Below are positions 1-5,910 of a DNA stretch of 6,399 nucleotides, piece after piece. The DNA is taken from contig PMCH01000067.1 in assembly GCA_003154055.1 (NCBI GenBank), forward strand, positions 20,746 to 27,144. Reading direction: 5' to 3'. The stretch's first letter is position 1; every line of letters starts with the position of its first letter. This stretch comes from Acidobacteriaceae bacterium. Lineage in GTDB: Bacteria > Acidobacteriota > Terriglobia > Terriglobales > Acidobacteriaceae. The notes beneath the pieces were generated by a model that worked only from the letters and a program-made list of their open reading frames with translations, did no database searches and was not told where the DNA came from. Position numbers and translations under genes: made by a program.

Positions 1-737
1 CGCTCTTTCGCTTTGCGCTGACAAAACTCGCAGAAGCAAGTCACGTTGCCAGGATCGATCGGCGGAATGTCATGGGTGGCTCCCAAGCTGTCCGAAAGCG
101 CACCCTGGCGCTCGGATCCCCACATAATTCCGTCGATGTCATAGGAACGGGCATAGTCCTCGACCAGGCCGGTAAAGAAATTCCGGTAGTCTGGATTGTT
201 GACGCACAGCGTTTCGGCGTTGCGCCCGTAGAGGTCTCGCTCCTGGACTTTCTCGATGTTCGGCAAGTCGGTGCGAAACACGTCCTCAAGCCAGCAGATG
301 ACCTTCAGGCCACGCTTCTTAGCGGCAGGGATTACTTCGGCCAGGATGTCCAGATTGCCGTGGTCAGGAGCGCGTGTGTCCTTGATGACCGTGTTCTGGT
401 AGTACTGCGGATGAGGTGTGGCGAAGTTGCCGCCGTGAAAATTGAGGTCGTATTCCTGCTTGCCGTGATCGGGCAGCGGCTGGCCCGGAATCTGTCTTCC
501 GGCGATACCTCGACCGTAGGTGAATACCGCAAGAAACAGCGTATTGACGCTGGCGCGTTCCTGAAGCACATCGAGGACTTTCTCAGTACCTTCATCCACA
601 AACGAAACTGCTCCCACCTGGATGCCGATCATTTTGGAGGGCACAGCAGCATGTCCCAGAGTCGGCATAGCCAATGCGGCGCCCGCTCCAGCGGCGACCT
701 TCATGAATTCACGGCGATTCACGTCGAATCTCAACAT
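1..737 (-). CDS. Tat-exported TIM-barrel glycoside-hydrolase-like protein (3'-truncated by window edge)
   Basis: This frame is open from the ATG at 737 to the left edge, giving 245 codons without a stop; the C-terminus lies outside the window. An AGGAG sits 5 nt upstream of the ATG. The N-terminus has a twin-arginine signal (NRREFMK, residues 7-13), then an Ala/Gly-rich hydrophobic stretch ending near GHA at about residue 30, so export through Tat is likely. The mature part looks like the first half of a (beta/alpha)8 barrel. It has a strand-like KVICWLEDVF around 145-154, an invariant-looking NNPDYRNFFTGLVEDYA at 180-196, DIDGIMWGSERQG at 200-212 (candidate catalytic or substrate Asp202 and Glu209), and a CFCEFC cluster (Cys234, 236, 239). 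This layout resembles GHL-type putative glycosyl hydrolases and GH42-like barrels, where a D-G-I strand and a Cys-x-Cys motif are frequent. I cannot assign a numbered family or a substrate. It follows the 524-residue barrel gene on the same strand after 135 nt, so the two may be co-transcribed. Confidence 0.85.
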   Translation of the reverse strand, partial: MLRFDVNRREFMKVAAGAGAALAMPTLGHAAVPSKMIGIQVGAVSFVDEGTEKVLDVLQERASVNTLFLAVFTYGRGIAGRQIPGQPLPDHGKQEYDLNFHGGNFATPHPQYYQNTVIKDTRAPDHGNLDILAEVIPAAKKRGLKVICWLEDVFRTDLPNIEKVQERDLYGRNAETLCVNNPDYRNFFTGLVEDYARSYDIDGIMWGSERQGALSDSLGATHDIPPIDPGNVTCFCEFCQRKAKE

Positions 738-872
738 GAACACTCCTATTGTCTTTGGTTGCAGCCGACGTCTAAGTTCGGGCCGGAATGTTCTCCGAGA
801 TTAACTAGGTCAGGCGAAAAAGTGCGTTACTCCTCGTCTGTCCCCGAGATTCTCCTGAAAATTCCTGCGCGT
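738..872. other. Intergenic spacer between two co-directional minus-strand genes
   Basis: This 135-nt gap lies between the stop of the 524-residue gene and the ATG of the truncated barrel gene. It holds the Shine-Dalgarno for the latter and a copy of the REP-like 16-mer at 833-848. The octamer CCGAGATT occurs twice (795-802 and 844-851). I see no convincing sigma-70 promoter for the downstream gene on the minus strand and no T-tailed terminator, so read-through from the upstream gene is plausible but not shown. Confidence 0.6.
833..848 (+). repeat. REP-like 16-mer, copy 1
   Basis: The sequence CTCGTCTGTCCCCGAG occurs here and again exactly at 3708-3723, in the same orientation. It is a short palindrome in itself: CTCG pairs with CGAG around an 8-nt loop. 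Both copies are intergenic and both have an A-run a little upstream. The core GTCTGTCCCCGA resembles REP-type elements that I recall as abundant in Acidobacteria and other soil bacteria carrying RAYT-type REP transposases. That link is from memory, and no transposase gene is visible here. Confidence 0.55.
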
Positions 873-2447
873 CTACACCAACGGCTCCTCAGGGTTGTAA
901 TTGTGGCGCAGTGTTAATGAGCCATCGGAATTGAGCTTCTGCCGGCACGCCCAGCGCACCGGGTAACGCACACCCTTGACCTCGAGTTCAGCTTTCAGCC
1001 GCAGGCCATCCCATGGCGCGCCTGCGGGCAGCATCAGCATGGCTTGATGAACGCCCGTCGGTTTCGGATACCCAGGGTCGATGCAGCCGGAGACACGGAT
1101 CTTGTTGTCCTCGCTGAACACGCTCAGGCGAAGCACGCCAGGAACAGGCGCGATTCCGTCGTTGGCGAGTCCGATCACCAGGCCGGTAACTCCGTCTCGA
1201 GTAAAGGTCCAGATGAACGACGGGCGAATGCGGTAGCCGATTTGGCGAGCGATCTCGTCGATTGGCCCGGGGAATTTGTCGTAGTAGCTCAGAATGTTGC
1301 CAGCAGACTGATTGTGCCAACTCCAAAGCGATAGATAGTTGACACCGACGTCGGCGGCGTGGGAAATGATTTGCTCGTTGTAAGTAATTCCGTCTTCGTC
1401 GATTTGAAGTTCCTTGGGATCGCCGGTGGTGAAACCCACCTCGCAGATCGTAGCGACCCAAGGCGGACGGTAGCTCAGCGCCTCGATCTGGGTGTTCTCG
1501 ATGAAGATCGTGTCGGTCCGCAGCCAGTTCCCGGTGCGCATTGTACGATCAACCATGTCGGAGTTGCCGACGTTGCTGAAGTCGGGCTGCGTGTTGGTGG
1601 CCAGTGGGGTTTTGGTCCAGTGCTCGAGCTGCATCTCGAACATCGCCGCCCAGGTCTGTTCCGCAACCAACTGGCTGGGAAAGGGATTGCCCTCGTAGGG
1701 CCAGGTGTGCCCTTCGCCCCAAAAGCCGTACATCATCGTGTCCATGTACTCGACCTGCGGATGCCCGTTGAGTTCGGCGGCCAGCAGACCATTCAACTCG
1801 CGAAACGCAGCTTGATACGCCGGATGATCGTACTGGGGCACGCGGTTGTCCTTCCGGTAGCGCATTTGTTTCGGGTCGCCCTTCCACTCGCCTTTGAGCT
1901 TTACGTAAGGGACTTTGTTAAGGAGAAAATCCGGCATACCTGGATCGGGGGAGTCGGGGTTTTCCAGCATGACTCGGAAACCGATGCGTTTGTCGTAGCG
2001 GCGCGCCAGATCGAAGGTAATTTTCCAACACTCCGGGAAATCGAGGCGACCAGGCTTTTTTTGGACATCGCGCCAGTTGGGGCGGATGTAAATCTTCTGC
2101 GCGAAGGGCAGCTTGATCAGATCTTCGAGCGTCTGTTCCGTCGTTTGACCGGAGACATGAAGTAGTCCGGTGTCGTCGGAGGCATAGACCGTGAGGCCCA
2201 TGCCGTAATTGCTGACGATGTCCTTGGAGGGCGAAGTGACCATCGAGACCTCGCTCTCGGGAACAACCGGACCGGGAGCATACTGCGGGAACGGGCCCTG
2301 ATAAAGCCGGTCGAGAACCGGAGGCCCCGATCCCCAATCGTATTTGTCCCAGTTGTGTTCAGGAATGTAGGCGTTGGCGGTGGTCTTGCACAAGCCAACC
2401 GCGAGTCCTGTGGCGGTGGCAGACTTCAAGAAGCTGCGTCGGTCCAT
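873..2447 (-). CDS. Tat-exported glycoside-hydrolase-like protein, TIM barrel plus C-terminal beta-sandwich (DUF4832-like)
   Basis: This is a complete 524-residue protein. The ATG at 2447 is chosen because AGGAG lies 5 nt upstream and the Tat signal starts there at once: MDRRSFLK, a hydrophobic ATGLAVGL stretch, and an ANA cleavage site near residue 26. A TTG 10 codons earlier would add residues in front of the Tat signal. The barrel runs from about residue 75 to 405. Visible landmarks are IYIRPNWRDVQKKPGRLDF (119-137), typical of GH42/GH14-like enzymes at the first strands; DTMMYGFWGEGH (236-247), with Glu245 a candidate acid/base; EVGF near 336, with Glu336 a candidate nucleophile; and YLSLWSWHNQ (371-380), a late aromatic strand. 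Residues about 405-515 (IGYRIRPSF..., GLANDGIAPVPG...) look like the beta-sandwich that ends DUF4832-type proteins. Both the catalytic residues and the DUF4832 match are judged by eye. The substrate is unknown, probably a plant or microbial polysaccharide in the periplasm. Confidence 0.85.
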   Translation of the reverse strand: MDRRSFLKSATATGLAVGLCKTTANAYIPEHNWDKYDWGSGPPVLDRLYQGPFPQYAPGPVVPESEVSMVTSPSKDIVSNYGMGLTVYASDDTGLLHVSGQTTEQTLEDLIKLPFAQKIYIRPNWRDVQKKPGRLDFPECWKITFDLARRYDKRIGFRVMLENPDSPDPGMPDFLLNKVPYVKLKGEWKGDPKQMRYRKDNRVPQYDHPAYQAAFRELNGLLAAELNGHPQVEYMDTMMYGFWGEGHTWPYEGNPFPSQLVAEQTWAAMFEMQLEHWTKTPLATNTQPDFSNVGNSDMVDRTMRTGNWLRTDTIFIENTQIEALSYRPPWVATICEVGFTTGDPKELQIDEDGITYNEQIISHAADVGVNYLSLWSWHNQSAGNILSYYDKFPGPIDEIARQIGYRIRPSFIWTFTRDGVTGLVIGLANDGIAPVPGVLRLSVFSEDNKIRVSGCIDPGYPKPTGVHQAMLMLPAGAPWDGLRLKAELEVKGVRYPVRWACRQKLNSDGSLTLRHNYNPEEPLV

Positions 2448-2456
2448 TAGCGCTCC
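2445..2456 (-). promoter_or_regulatory. Shine-Dalgarno that fixes the start of the 524-residue gene
   Basis: On the minus strand the order is AGGAG, then CGCTA (5 nt), then ATG. This ideal spacing favours ATG 2447 over the in-frame TTG at 2477, which has no comparable site upstream. Confidence 0.75.
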
Positions 2457-2503
2457 TGCAACAGCGAAGCTCGACAACTACCGCTCGATACCGGAGATGA
2501 TAG

Positions 2504-2509
2504 ATCATA
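2504..2509 (-). promoter_or_regulatory. Candidate -10 box for the 524-residue gene
   Basis: TATGAT on the minus strand matches the sigma-70 -10 consensus at five of six positions and would give a 5' leader of about 50 nt before ATG 2447. The region 16-18 nt upstream is T-rich but has no good TTGACA match, so this is weak. Confidence 0.25.
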
Positions 2510-2621
2510 AGCGAAACAAAAAGAAAGAGCGATACGAAATGATTCGGAAGTACCGAGGCATGATTGAGTGGGCGGGTGGCCCCAAGGTTTCGCGGTTTTC
2601 GGAACGTGGGATTCCACGGTC

Positions 2622-2651
2622 TTGACAACCGAACCAAAGCTGGATCAGAAT
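2622..2651 (+). promoter_or_regulatory. Candidate sigma-70 promoter for the 266-residue secreted-protein gene
   Basis: A perfect TTGACA (2622-2627) is followed after 18 nt by CAGAAT (2646-2651), a four-of-six match to TATAAT. The start codon would lie about 90 nt downstream of the initiation point. The -35 box is convincing and the -10 is poor. Confidence 0.35.
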
Positions 2652-2747
2652 CTCCGGCAATCTGTCGAGTCCCGATCGGTTGGCTCCCCAAACAACCGTC
2701 GAATTCCCCCAGGGCCTTGATTCTGCTCGCAAACACGGGAGACAACC

Positions 2748-3548
2748 ATGATGCTGAAAAGATCGTCCCTTTTCCTGGCGGTGTTCACGTTTTCCATCGT
2801 GGCGTTCGGCCAGCAGGCCGGTCGGCAACCGGCGGCAACCGATTTGCCAGACACAACAGCTTGCTCGTTCGCCTACAGCTCCGGGCCTCCGGCCACCTTT
2901 ACTCGATACTGCCTGAGCGGCAATGGCAACATTGTGCAGTTGGACAGTCCCTCGGGTTTCGAGTTCATTAACAACGGCGGTCTCATGGAGGGCTATGGCA
3001 TCTGCGACGTGAACCCCAACATTTCGTATTTCGACTATGCCTCCATTGACAGCGCCAACTGGGGAGCAACTGTGGCGACGACCCCGAATCCCACCACGGC
3101 TCAGTTCGTCCGCACTACCAGCGATGGCCTTTGGCAATTAACCCAGACCATCAAACAGATCAAGGCAAGCGCGTCCGGTCCCGGATCGGTGAAGATCACC
3201 ATGGCGCTCAAGAATCTCAGCACCATCAGCCGGAATGTAACCCTGCTGCGGATTGCCAACGTGAATGCGGGCCCGGTGGCAGCCAACGACGAGTTTGTGT
3301 CTAGCTTCAACTCCGCCTTCGGACAGGAACCCGGCGCCAGCTGGGGCCTGGGACTGACCACCAACACCTTCACCTTTGCCCACAACGGCGTCGTTGAGAC
3401 GGTGCCCACTGGTCCGGATCCGTGCCACTACGTGACCCATATCAGCAACACTCCTTTTATCGGAGATGGTTCTCTCGGACACGTTTATGCGATCACGGTG
3501 CCGGCGGGAGCCACCAAGACGGTCAACATGACGTATAAGCCGATTTAA
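2748..3548 (+). CDS. Secreted beta-rich protein of unknown function, four cysteines
   Basis: This encodes 266 residues. Two ATG codons are adjacent (2748 and 2751), and GGGAG at 2737-2741 lies 6 nt before the first. An N-terminal Sec signal peptide is clear: MMLKR, then a hydrophobic SLFLAVFTFSIVAF core, with cleavage likely at AFG|QQ around residue 21. The mature protein is rich in Thr, Ser, Asn and Gly with alternating hydrophobic residues, as expected of an extracellular or periplasmic beta-sandwich. The segment KITMALKNLSTISRNVTLLRIANV (149-172) reads like an Ig-like or CARDB-like strand pair. Its end (VPAGATKTVNMTYKP) is also typical of such a sandwich. Cysteines at 39, 55, 86 and 226 could form two disulfides. 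I recognise no catalytic motif and no named family. It is divergent from the barrel genes and precedes the 387-residue secreted protein on the same strand, after a 312-nt repeat-rich spacer, so the two are probably transcribed separately. Confidence 0.85.
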   Translation: MMLKRSSLFLAVFTFSIVAFGQQAGRQPAATDLPDTTACSFAYSSGPPATFTRYCLSGNGNIVQLDSPSGFEFINNGGLMEGYGICDVNPNISYFDYASIDSANWGATVATTPNPTTAQFVRTTSDGLWQLTQTIKQIKASASGPGSVKITMALKNLSTISRNVTLLRIANVNAGPVAANDEFVSSFNSAFGQEPGASWGLGLTTNTFTFAHNGVVETVPTGPDPCHYVTHISNTPFIGDGSLGHVYAITVPAGATKTVNMTYKPI

Positions 3549-3556
3549 GAACGGGC

Positions 3557-3673
3557 GGGTGGCACACCTGCTCTTTCGAACTCTGGAGGGTGGCCCTCGA
3601 TAAGAGCGAAGGCTCTGTCAAGGGGCACCCTCCGCGTTGGTCGTGCCATCAATATGAAAGGCTTGGGCCACCC
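3557..3673. repeat. GGGTGGC / GCCACCC intergenic inverted repeat
   Basis: GGGTGGC at 3557-3563 is complementary to GCCACCC at 3667-3673 and brackets the 49-nt hairpin. A further GGGTGGC lies at 3588-3594, inside the hairpin arm. Such GGGTGGC-based palindromes are, from memory, a recurrent intergenic repeat in acidobacterial genomes. The function is unknown. Confidence 0.5.
3585..3633 (+). terminator. Strong 49-nt hairpin, possible terminator or repeat core
   Basis: GGAGGGTGGCCC (3585-3596) pairs with GGGGCACCCTCC (3622-3633) at 11 of 12 positions. An inner stem AGAGC/GCTCT (3603-3607 with 3612-3616) closes a GAAG tetraloop. The remaining bases pair apart from one bulge and one mismatch, giving about 20 pairs in all. 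It starts 37 nt after the stop of the 266-residue gene. There is no T-tract after it, so it may block or stabilise the 3' end, or be a mobile-type palindromic repeat, rather than a classical intrinsic terminator. Confidence 0.5.
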
Positions 3674-3707
3674 GGTCGTTTCCTTGGTTAGAAGAAATAG
3701 AAAACGT

Positions 3708-3723
3708 CTCGTCTGTCCCCGAG
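3708..3723 (+). repeat. REP-like 16-mer, copy 2
   Basis: This is identical over 16 nt to 833-848 and in the same orientation. Flanking GAAAA (upstream) and TTTCC (downstream) extend the imperfect palindrome around the CTCG/CGAG arms. Confidence 0.55.
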
Positions 3724-3860
3724 TTTCCCTGTTTCCCAGTAAGCAGTGGGTAGAGCATTTTGTCGGCACGCTGCTACCGATTCTCTTCTCAAGTCGTCTA
3801 CATGTTCGAGTCCCAAGAAAATCGCAAGCACGGCAAGAGGTTCGGAGTCCCCGTTAACAC

Positions 3861-5024
3861 ATGCGCAGGCAGACTATGCTCCGACATCTCGCTCTTTGTC
3901 TTCTTGCGGTTGTCTTTGAGTCCGCAGCCTATTCCCAGACATCGCAGACGCTCTCCGTTCCCCCAGACTCCCCGCGCTGGGATCTGCAAGGACAAGCCAA
4001 GGCCACCGAATATCAAGGCCGCAAGTGTCTCTTCCTCGATGGTGCAGCGGCAGTTTTGAAAGACCTGGAAATGCGCGACGGGGTTGTCGATGTGGATGTC
4101 GCAACCCCCGCCAGCCGCGGTTTTTTCGGGCTGCAGTTTCGCGTCGCCGACGATGGCGCTACCGCCGAATGGGTTTACCTGCGCCAGCACAAGTCCGGCC
4201 TTCCTGACGCCATGCAGTACACGCCGGTTCTCAACACCGGCGCCAACTGGCAAATCTATAACGGGCCGGGCTTCACCGGCCCGGTCGATATCCCGAAAGA
4301 TGTCTGGTTCCACCTGCGCCTGGAGGTGGTGGGCGCGCAGGCAAAGCTCTATGTCAAGGACATGGATAAGCCCGCGCTGGTGATGAACGATCTGAAAACC
4401 GGCGTGCAGAAAGGTCAGGTGGCCCTGTATGTCCTGACCGGCGCGACCTATTTCTCGAATTTCGAAATACGGACAACGCCCGATGCGGCCTGGGAGCGCC
4501 ACCTGCCGCCGATGCCGTCGAGCACTCTGACCAAGTGGAGCCTGTCGCCTTCCTACGATGCGCTCGAACGGAATCCGGAGCGTCCGCTCGCGCCCTCCGA
4601 GAGCGAGGTCCTACATTGGCAGGATGTGGAGGCGGAGCCGCCCGGCTTTGTGGTGATCTATCGTTATCGCGAGGCCCCGCATCCGAAGGTCTCGTTTGCG
4701 ACCGACTTTTCGAAGCGCCTGGAACCCCAGCCGGGGATGAAGGTGGTGTATGCGCGGACCAGCATCGATTCCGATCGTGACCAGGTGAAAAAGCTCTTCA
4801 TCGGCTATAGCGACGACGTCAGCGTGTTCCTGAATGGCAAGATTCTCTTCCGTGGCCGAAACGCCCAGAATTTCCGCGACCCTGGGTTCCTGGGCATCGT
4901 GAACCCGGAAAACGACGCCGTCTACCTTCCTTTGAAGAAGGGCAGCAATGAACTGATGCTGGCGGTCAGCGAACTCGGCGGCGGATGGGGATTCATTTGC
5001 CGCTTAGCGGATTTGGGAAACTGA
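3861..5024 (+). CDS. Secreted two-domain protein: concanavalin-like (LamG/DUF1080-type) plus jelly-roll-like domain
   Basis: This encodes 387 residues. A stop codon lies two codons before the ATG at 3861, which limits the start to 3861 or the second Met at 3876. Neither has a strong Shine-Dalgarno; CGGAG is 13 nt before the first. A Sec signal peptide covers MLRHLALCLLAVVFESAAYS, with cleavage near residues 23-26. Residues about 55-205 look like a concanavalin-A-like sandwich: FFGLQFRVADDG (88-99), WVYLRQH (104-110), DVWFHLRLEVVGAQAKLYV (147-165) and an ending in YFSNFEIR (197-204). This is the pattern of LamG and DUF1080 (3-keto-disaccharide hydrolase) domains. Residues about 215-385 look like a beta-galactosidase-type jelly roll: KLFIGYSDDVSVFLNGKILF (311-330), LPLKKGSNELMLAVSE (356-371) and a closing GGGWGF (373-378). 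I infer carbohydrate binding or processing outside the cytoplasm. A binding-only role is as likely as an enzymatic one. Confidence 0.85.
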   Translation: MRRQTMLRHLALCLLAVVFESAAYSQTSQTLSVPPDSPRWDLQGQAKATEYQGRKCLFLDGAAAVLKDLEMRDGVVDVDVATPASRGFFGLQFRVADDGATAEWVYLRQHKSGLPDAMQYTPVLNTGANWQIYNGPGFTGPVDIPKDVWFHLRLEVVGAQAKLYVKDMDKPALVMNDLKTGVQKGQVALYVLTGATYFSNFEIRTTPDAAWERHLPPMPSSTLTKWSLSPSYDALERNPERPLAPSESEVLHWQDVEAEPPGFVVIYRYREAPHPKVSFATDFSKRLEPQPGMKVVYARTSIDSDRDQVKKLFIGYSDDVSVFLNGKILFRGRNAQNFRDPGFLGIVNPENDAVYLPLKKGSNELMLAVSELGGGWGFICRLADLGN

Positions 5025-5036
5025 GGCTCACGCCGG

Positions 5037-5138
5037 TCACCGCTTGGTGCGGTGGGCAAGGGCAGATAGGAAGACGGCGACTCTGGCGGCGGTACGTTGT
5101 TCCGGCCCCAACCGGTTGGTCAATACAACTGTGCTCAC
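5037..5138 (-). CDS. Possible 33-residue small protein, GTG start
   Basis: On the minus strand AAGGAGG (5151-5145) is followed after exactly 6 nt by GTG, then 32 further codons and TGA. The product is short, basic and mildly amphipathic: MSTVVLTNRLGPEQ, then RTAARVAVFLSALAHRTKR. The middle AARVAVFLSALAH could form one short helix, too short to be sure of membrane insertion. It lies 57 nt downstream of the DUF4386 stop on the same strand, so it could be a fourth gene of that operon. An ATG overlaps the GTG in another frame but runs straight into TGA. It could be a genuine small protein, the leftover 5' end of a gene lost by rearrangement, or chance. I recognise no family. Confidence 0.35.
   Translation of the reverse strand: MSTVVLTNRLGPEQRTAARVAVFLSALAHRTKR
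5038..5054. terminator. Short GC-rich hairpin between convergent genes
   Basis: CACCGC and GCGGTG pair over 6 bp around a TTGGT loop, 13 nt after the stop of the 387-residue gene and over the end of the opposing small ORF. There is no T-tract on either side, so a terminator role is only possible by position. Confidence 0.25.
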
Positions 5139-5195
5139 ATTCTGCCTCCTTATCCAGAACGACCGGGTACGAAGCGTTGGCAGTACCGCCATCGA

Positions 5196-5897
5196 TCAGG
5201 AGGCCGCTGCGGCCAGCGGTTGGACCTGTGCGCCTTTAATCAGAAGCCACGCGATGATCGACAGCTCCCCGGCCGCCATAGGGAGCAGCGCAACCCGGCT
5301 CACAACAGTTGAGTAACCTGGCTGAAGCAAAGACGTGAGACTGATGGCCAGATAGGCAAAACAGTTAACGATCAGCAATACACCGAGGATGCGGGGCAGG
5401 AAGCCCGATCTCATCACCAGCACACCGAAGGGGAATAGCCAGAGGCCCCAAAAGATCCCGTTGATAACGTTTCCCTGGCCATGCAGGTGGAGGAACAGCA
5501 TGGCCAGGGCGTCCAGTTGCGGCTTTTCGAATACCGCAAGGAAATCGGAGCCGCGGAAGAGGGTAAGGGCCGCGATGTTGTTCAGCACATTCATAAACCC
5601 GATGGCCACGGAGACCAGGGCTAGGATCACCATCAGCGAAGCATGGGTCTTGTTCACCCCGCTGAGCAAGCGGTAGAGAGCCATGACCAGGAAGATGAAG
5701 ATGACCGTGGAGATCAGGTCAGCAACGATGCCGAGACGGAAAAGCACCTCGTGAGCCAGGATGTGTTTAGCCGTCGCGGTGGCGTTCCCTGTGACGATGA
5801 GAGTGCGTGGAATATAGATGAGGCTGAGGGGCGCGGTGACTACGAGCGATAGATATAGCGCGCCTGCGACTCTTGCTGCCTTGTCGGTTGGGTGCAC
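5196..5897 (-). CDS. DUF4386 family multi-pass membrane protein
   Basis: This encodes 233 residues from a GTG at 5897, with GGGAG 8 nt upstream. About six membrane helices are visible: residues 9-29, 50-77, 84-113, 143-161, 165-190 and 200-221. Family hallmarks of DUF4386 are easy to see: an N-terminal ARVAGALYL, a central GFMNVLNNIAAL (100-111), IFWGLWLFPFGVLVMRSGFLPRILG (148-172) and GELSIIAWLLIKG near the end (210-222). DUF4386 proteins are integral membrane proteins of unknown function. The gene starts 13 nt after the stop of the 115-residue membrane protein, so the two are almost certainly co-transcribed with the sigma factor upstream. The C-terminus ends in a short Ala-rich tail. Confidence 0.9.
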   Translation of the reverse strand: MHPTDKAARVAGALYLSLVVTAPLSLIYIPRTLIVTGNATATAKHILAHEVLFRLGIVADLISTVIFIFLVMALYRLLSGVNKTHASLMVILALVSVAIGFMNVLNNIAALTLFRGSDFLAVFEKPQLDALAMLFLHLHGQGNVINGIFWGLWLFPFGVLVMRSGFLPRILGVLLIVNCFAYLAISLTSLLQPGYSTVVSRVALLPMAAGELSIIAWLLIKGAQVQPLAAAAS

Positions 5898-5910
5898 GGC
5901 TCTTTCTCCC

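Larger units (their letters stand above)
2448..2747. other. Divergent intergenic region
   Basis: This 300-nt spacer lies between the minus-strand barrel gene and the plus-strand 266-residue gene. It contains candidate promoters in both directions, a GGGCGGGTGGC motif at 2570-2580 and a small CGTGG/CCACG hairpin with a 4-nt loop (2605-2618) just upstream of a TTGACA box. Short open frames through it (for example 2374-2625 on the plus strand) have no Shine-Dalgarno or recognisable motifs, and I do not call them genes. Confidence 0.6.
3549..3860. other. Repeat-bearing intergenic region
   Basis: This 312-nt spacer between two plus-strand secreted-protein genes holds GGGTGGC motifs, a strong 49-nt hairpin, and the second copy of the REP-like 16-mer. 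An open frame at 3654-3857 runs through these repeats but lacks a Shine-Dalgarno and any protein-like pattern. D-arm-like and T-loop-like strings at 3743-3757 and 3804-3813 do not fold as a tRNA. No clear promoter for the 387-residue gene was found. Confidence 0.6.
5025..5195. other. Convergent intergenic region with small ORF
   Basis: This 171-nt stretch separates the stop of the 387-residue gene from the stop of the DUF4386 gene on the opposite strand. It contains a small minus-strand ORF (5037-5138) with an ideal Shine-Dalgarno, and a short hairpin at 5038-5054. Nothing else is recognisable. Confidence 0.5.

Noticed and set aside
72..917. 281-residue plus-strand open frame.
   Set aside because: It is antisense to the Tat-signal barrel gene, has no Shine-Dalgarno or domain pattern, and reflects GC-rich codon bias.
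1359..2165. 268-residue plus-strand open frame.
   Set aside because: It lies wholly antisense to the 524-residue gene. Its composition is that of a shadow frame and it has no ribosome-binding site.
873..2477. Longer start (TTG at 2477) for the 524-residue gene.
   Set aside because: It would put ten residues before the Tat signal, and the ATG at 2447 has AGGAG at ideal spacing.
3741..3815. tRNA-like strings: AGTGGGTAGAGCA (D-arm-like) and GTTCGAGTCC (T-loop-like).
   Set aside because: The T-stem has only one pair (acatG against Cccaa), the D-stem is broken, no acceptor stem forms, and 46 nt separate the two motifs without a usable anticodon arm.
3654..3857. 67-residue plus-strand open frame between the secreted-protein genes.
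   Set aside because: It runs through the repeat region including the REP-like 16-mer, is Arg/Lys-rich without pattern, and lacks a Shine-Dalgarno.
3798..4502. 234-residue minus-strand open frame.
   Set aside because: It is antisense to the start of the 387-residue secreted protein, whose signal peptide and domain pattern are clear.
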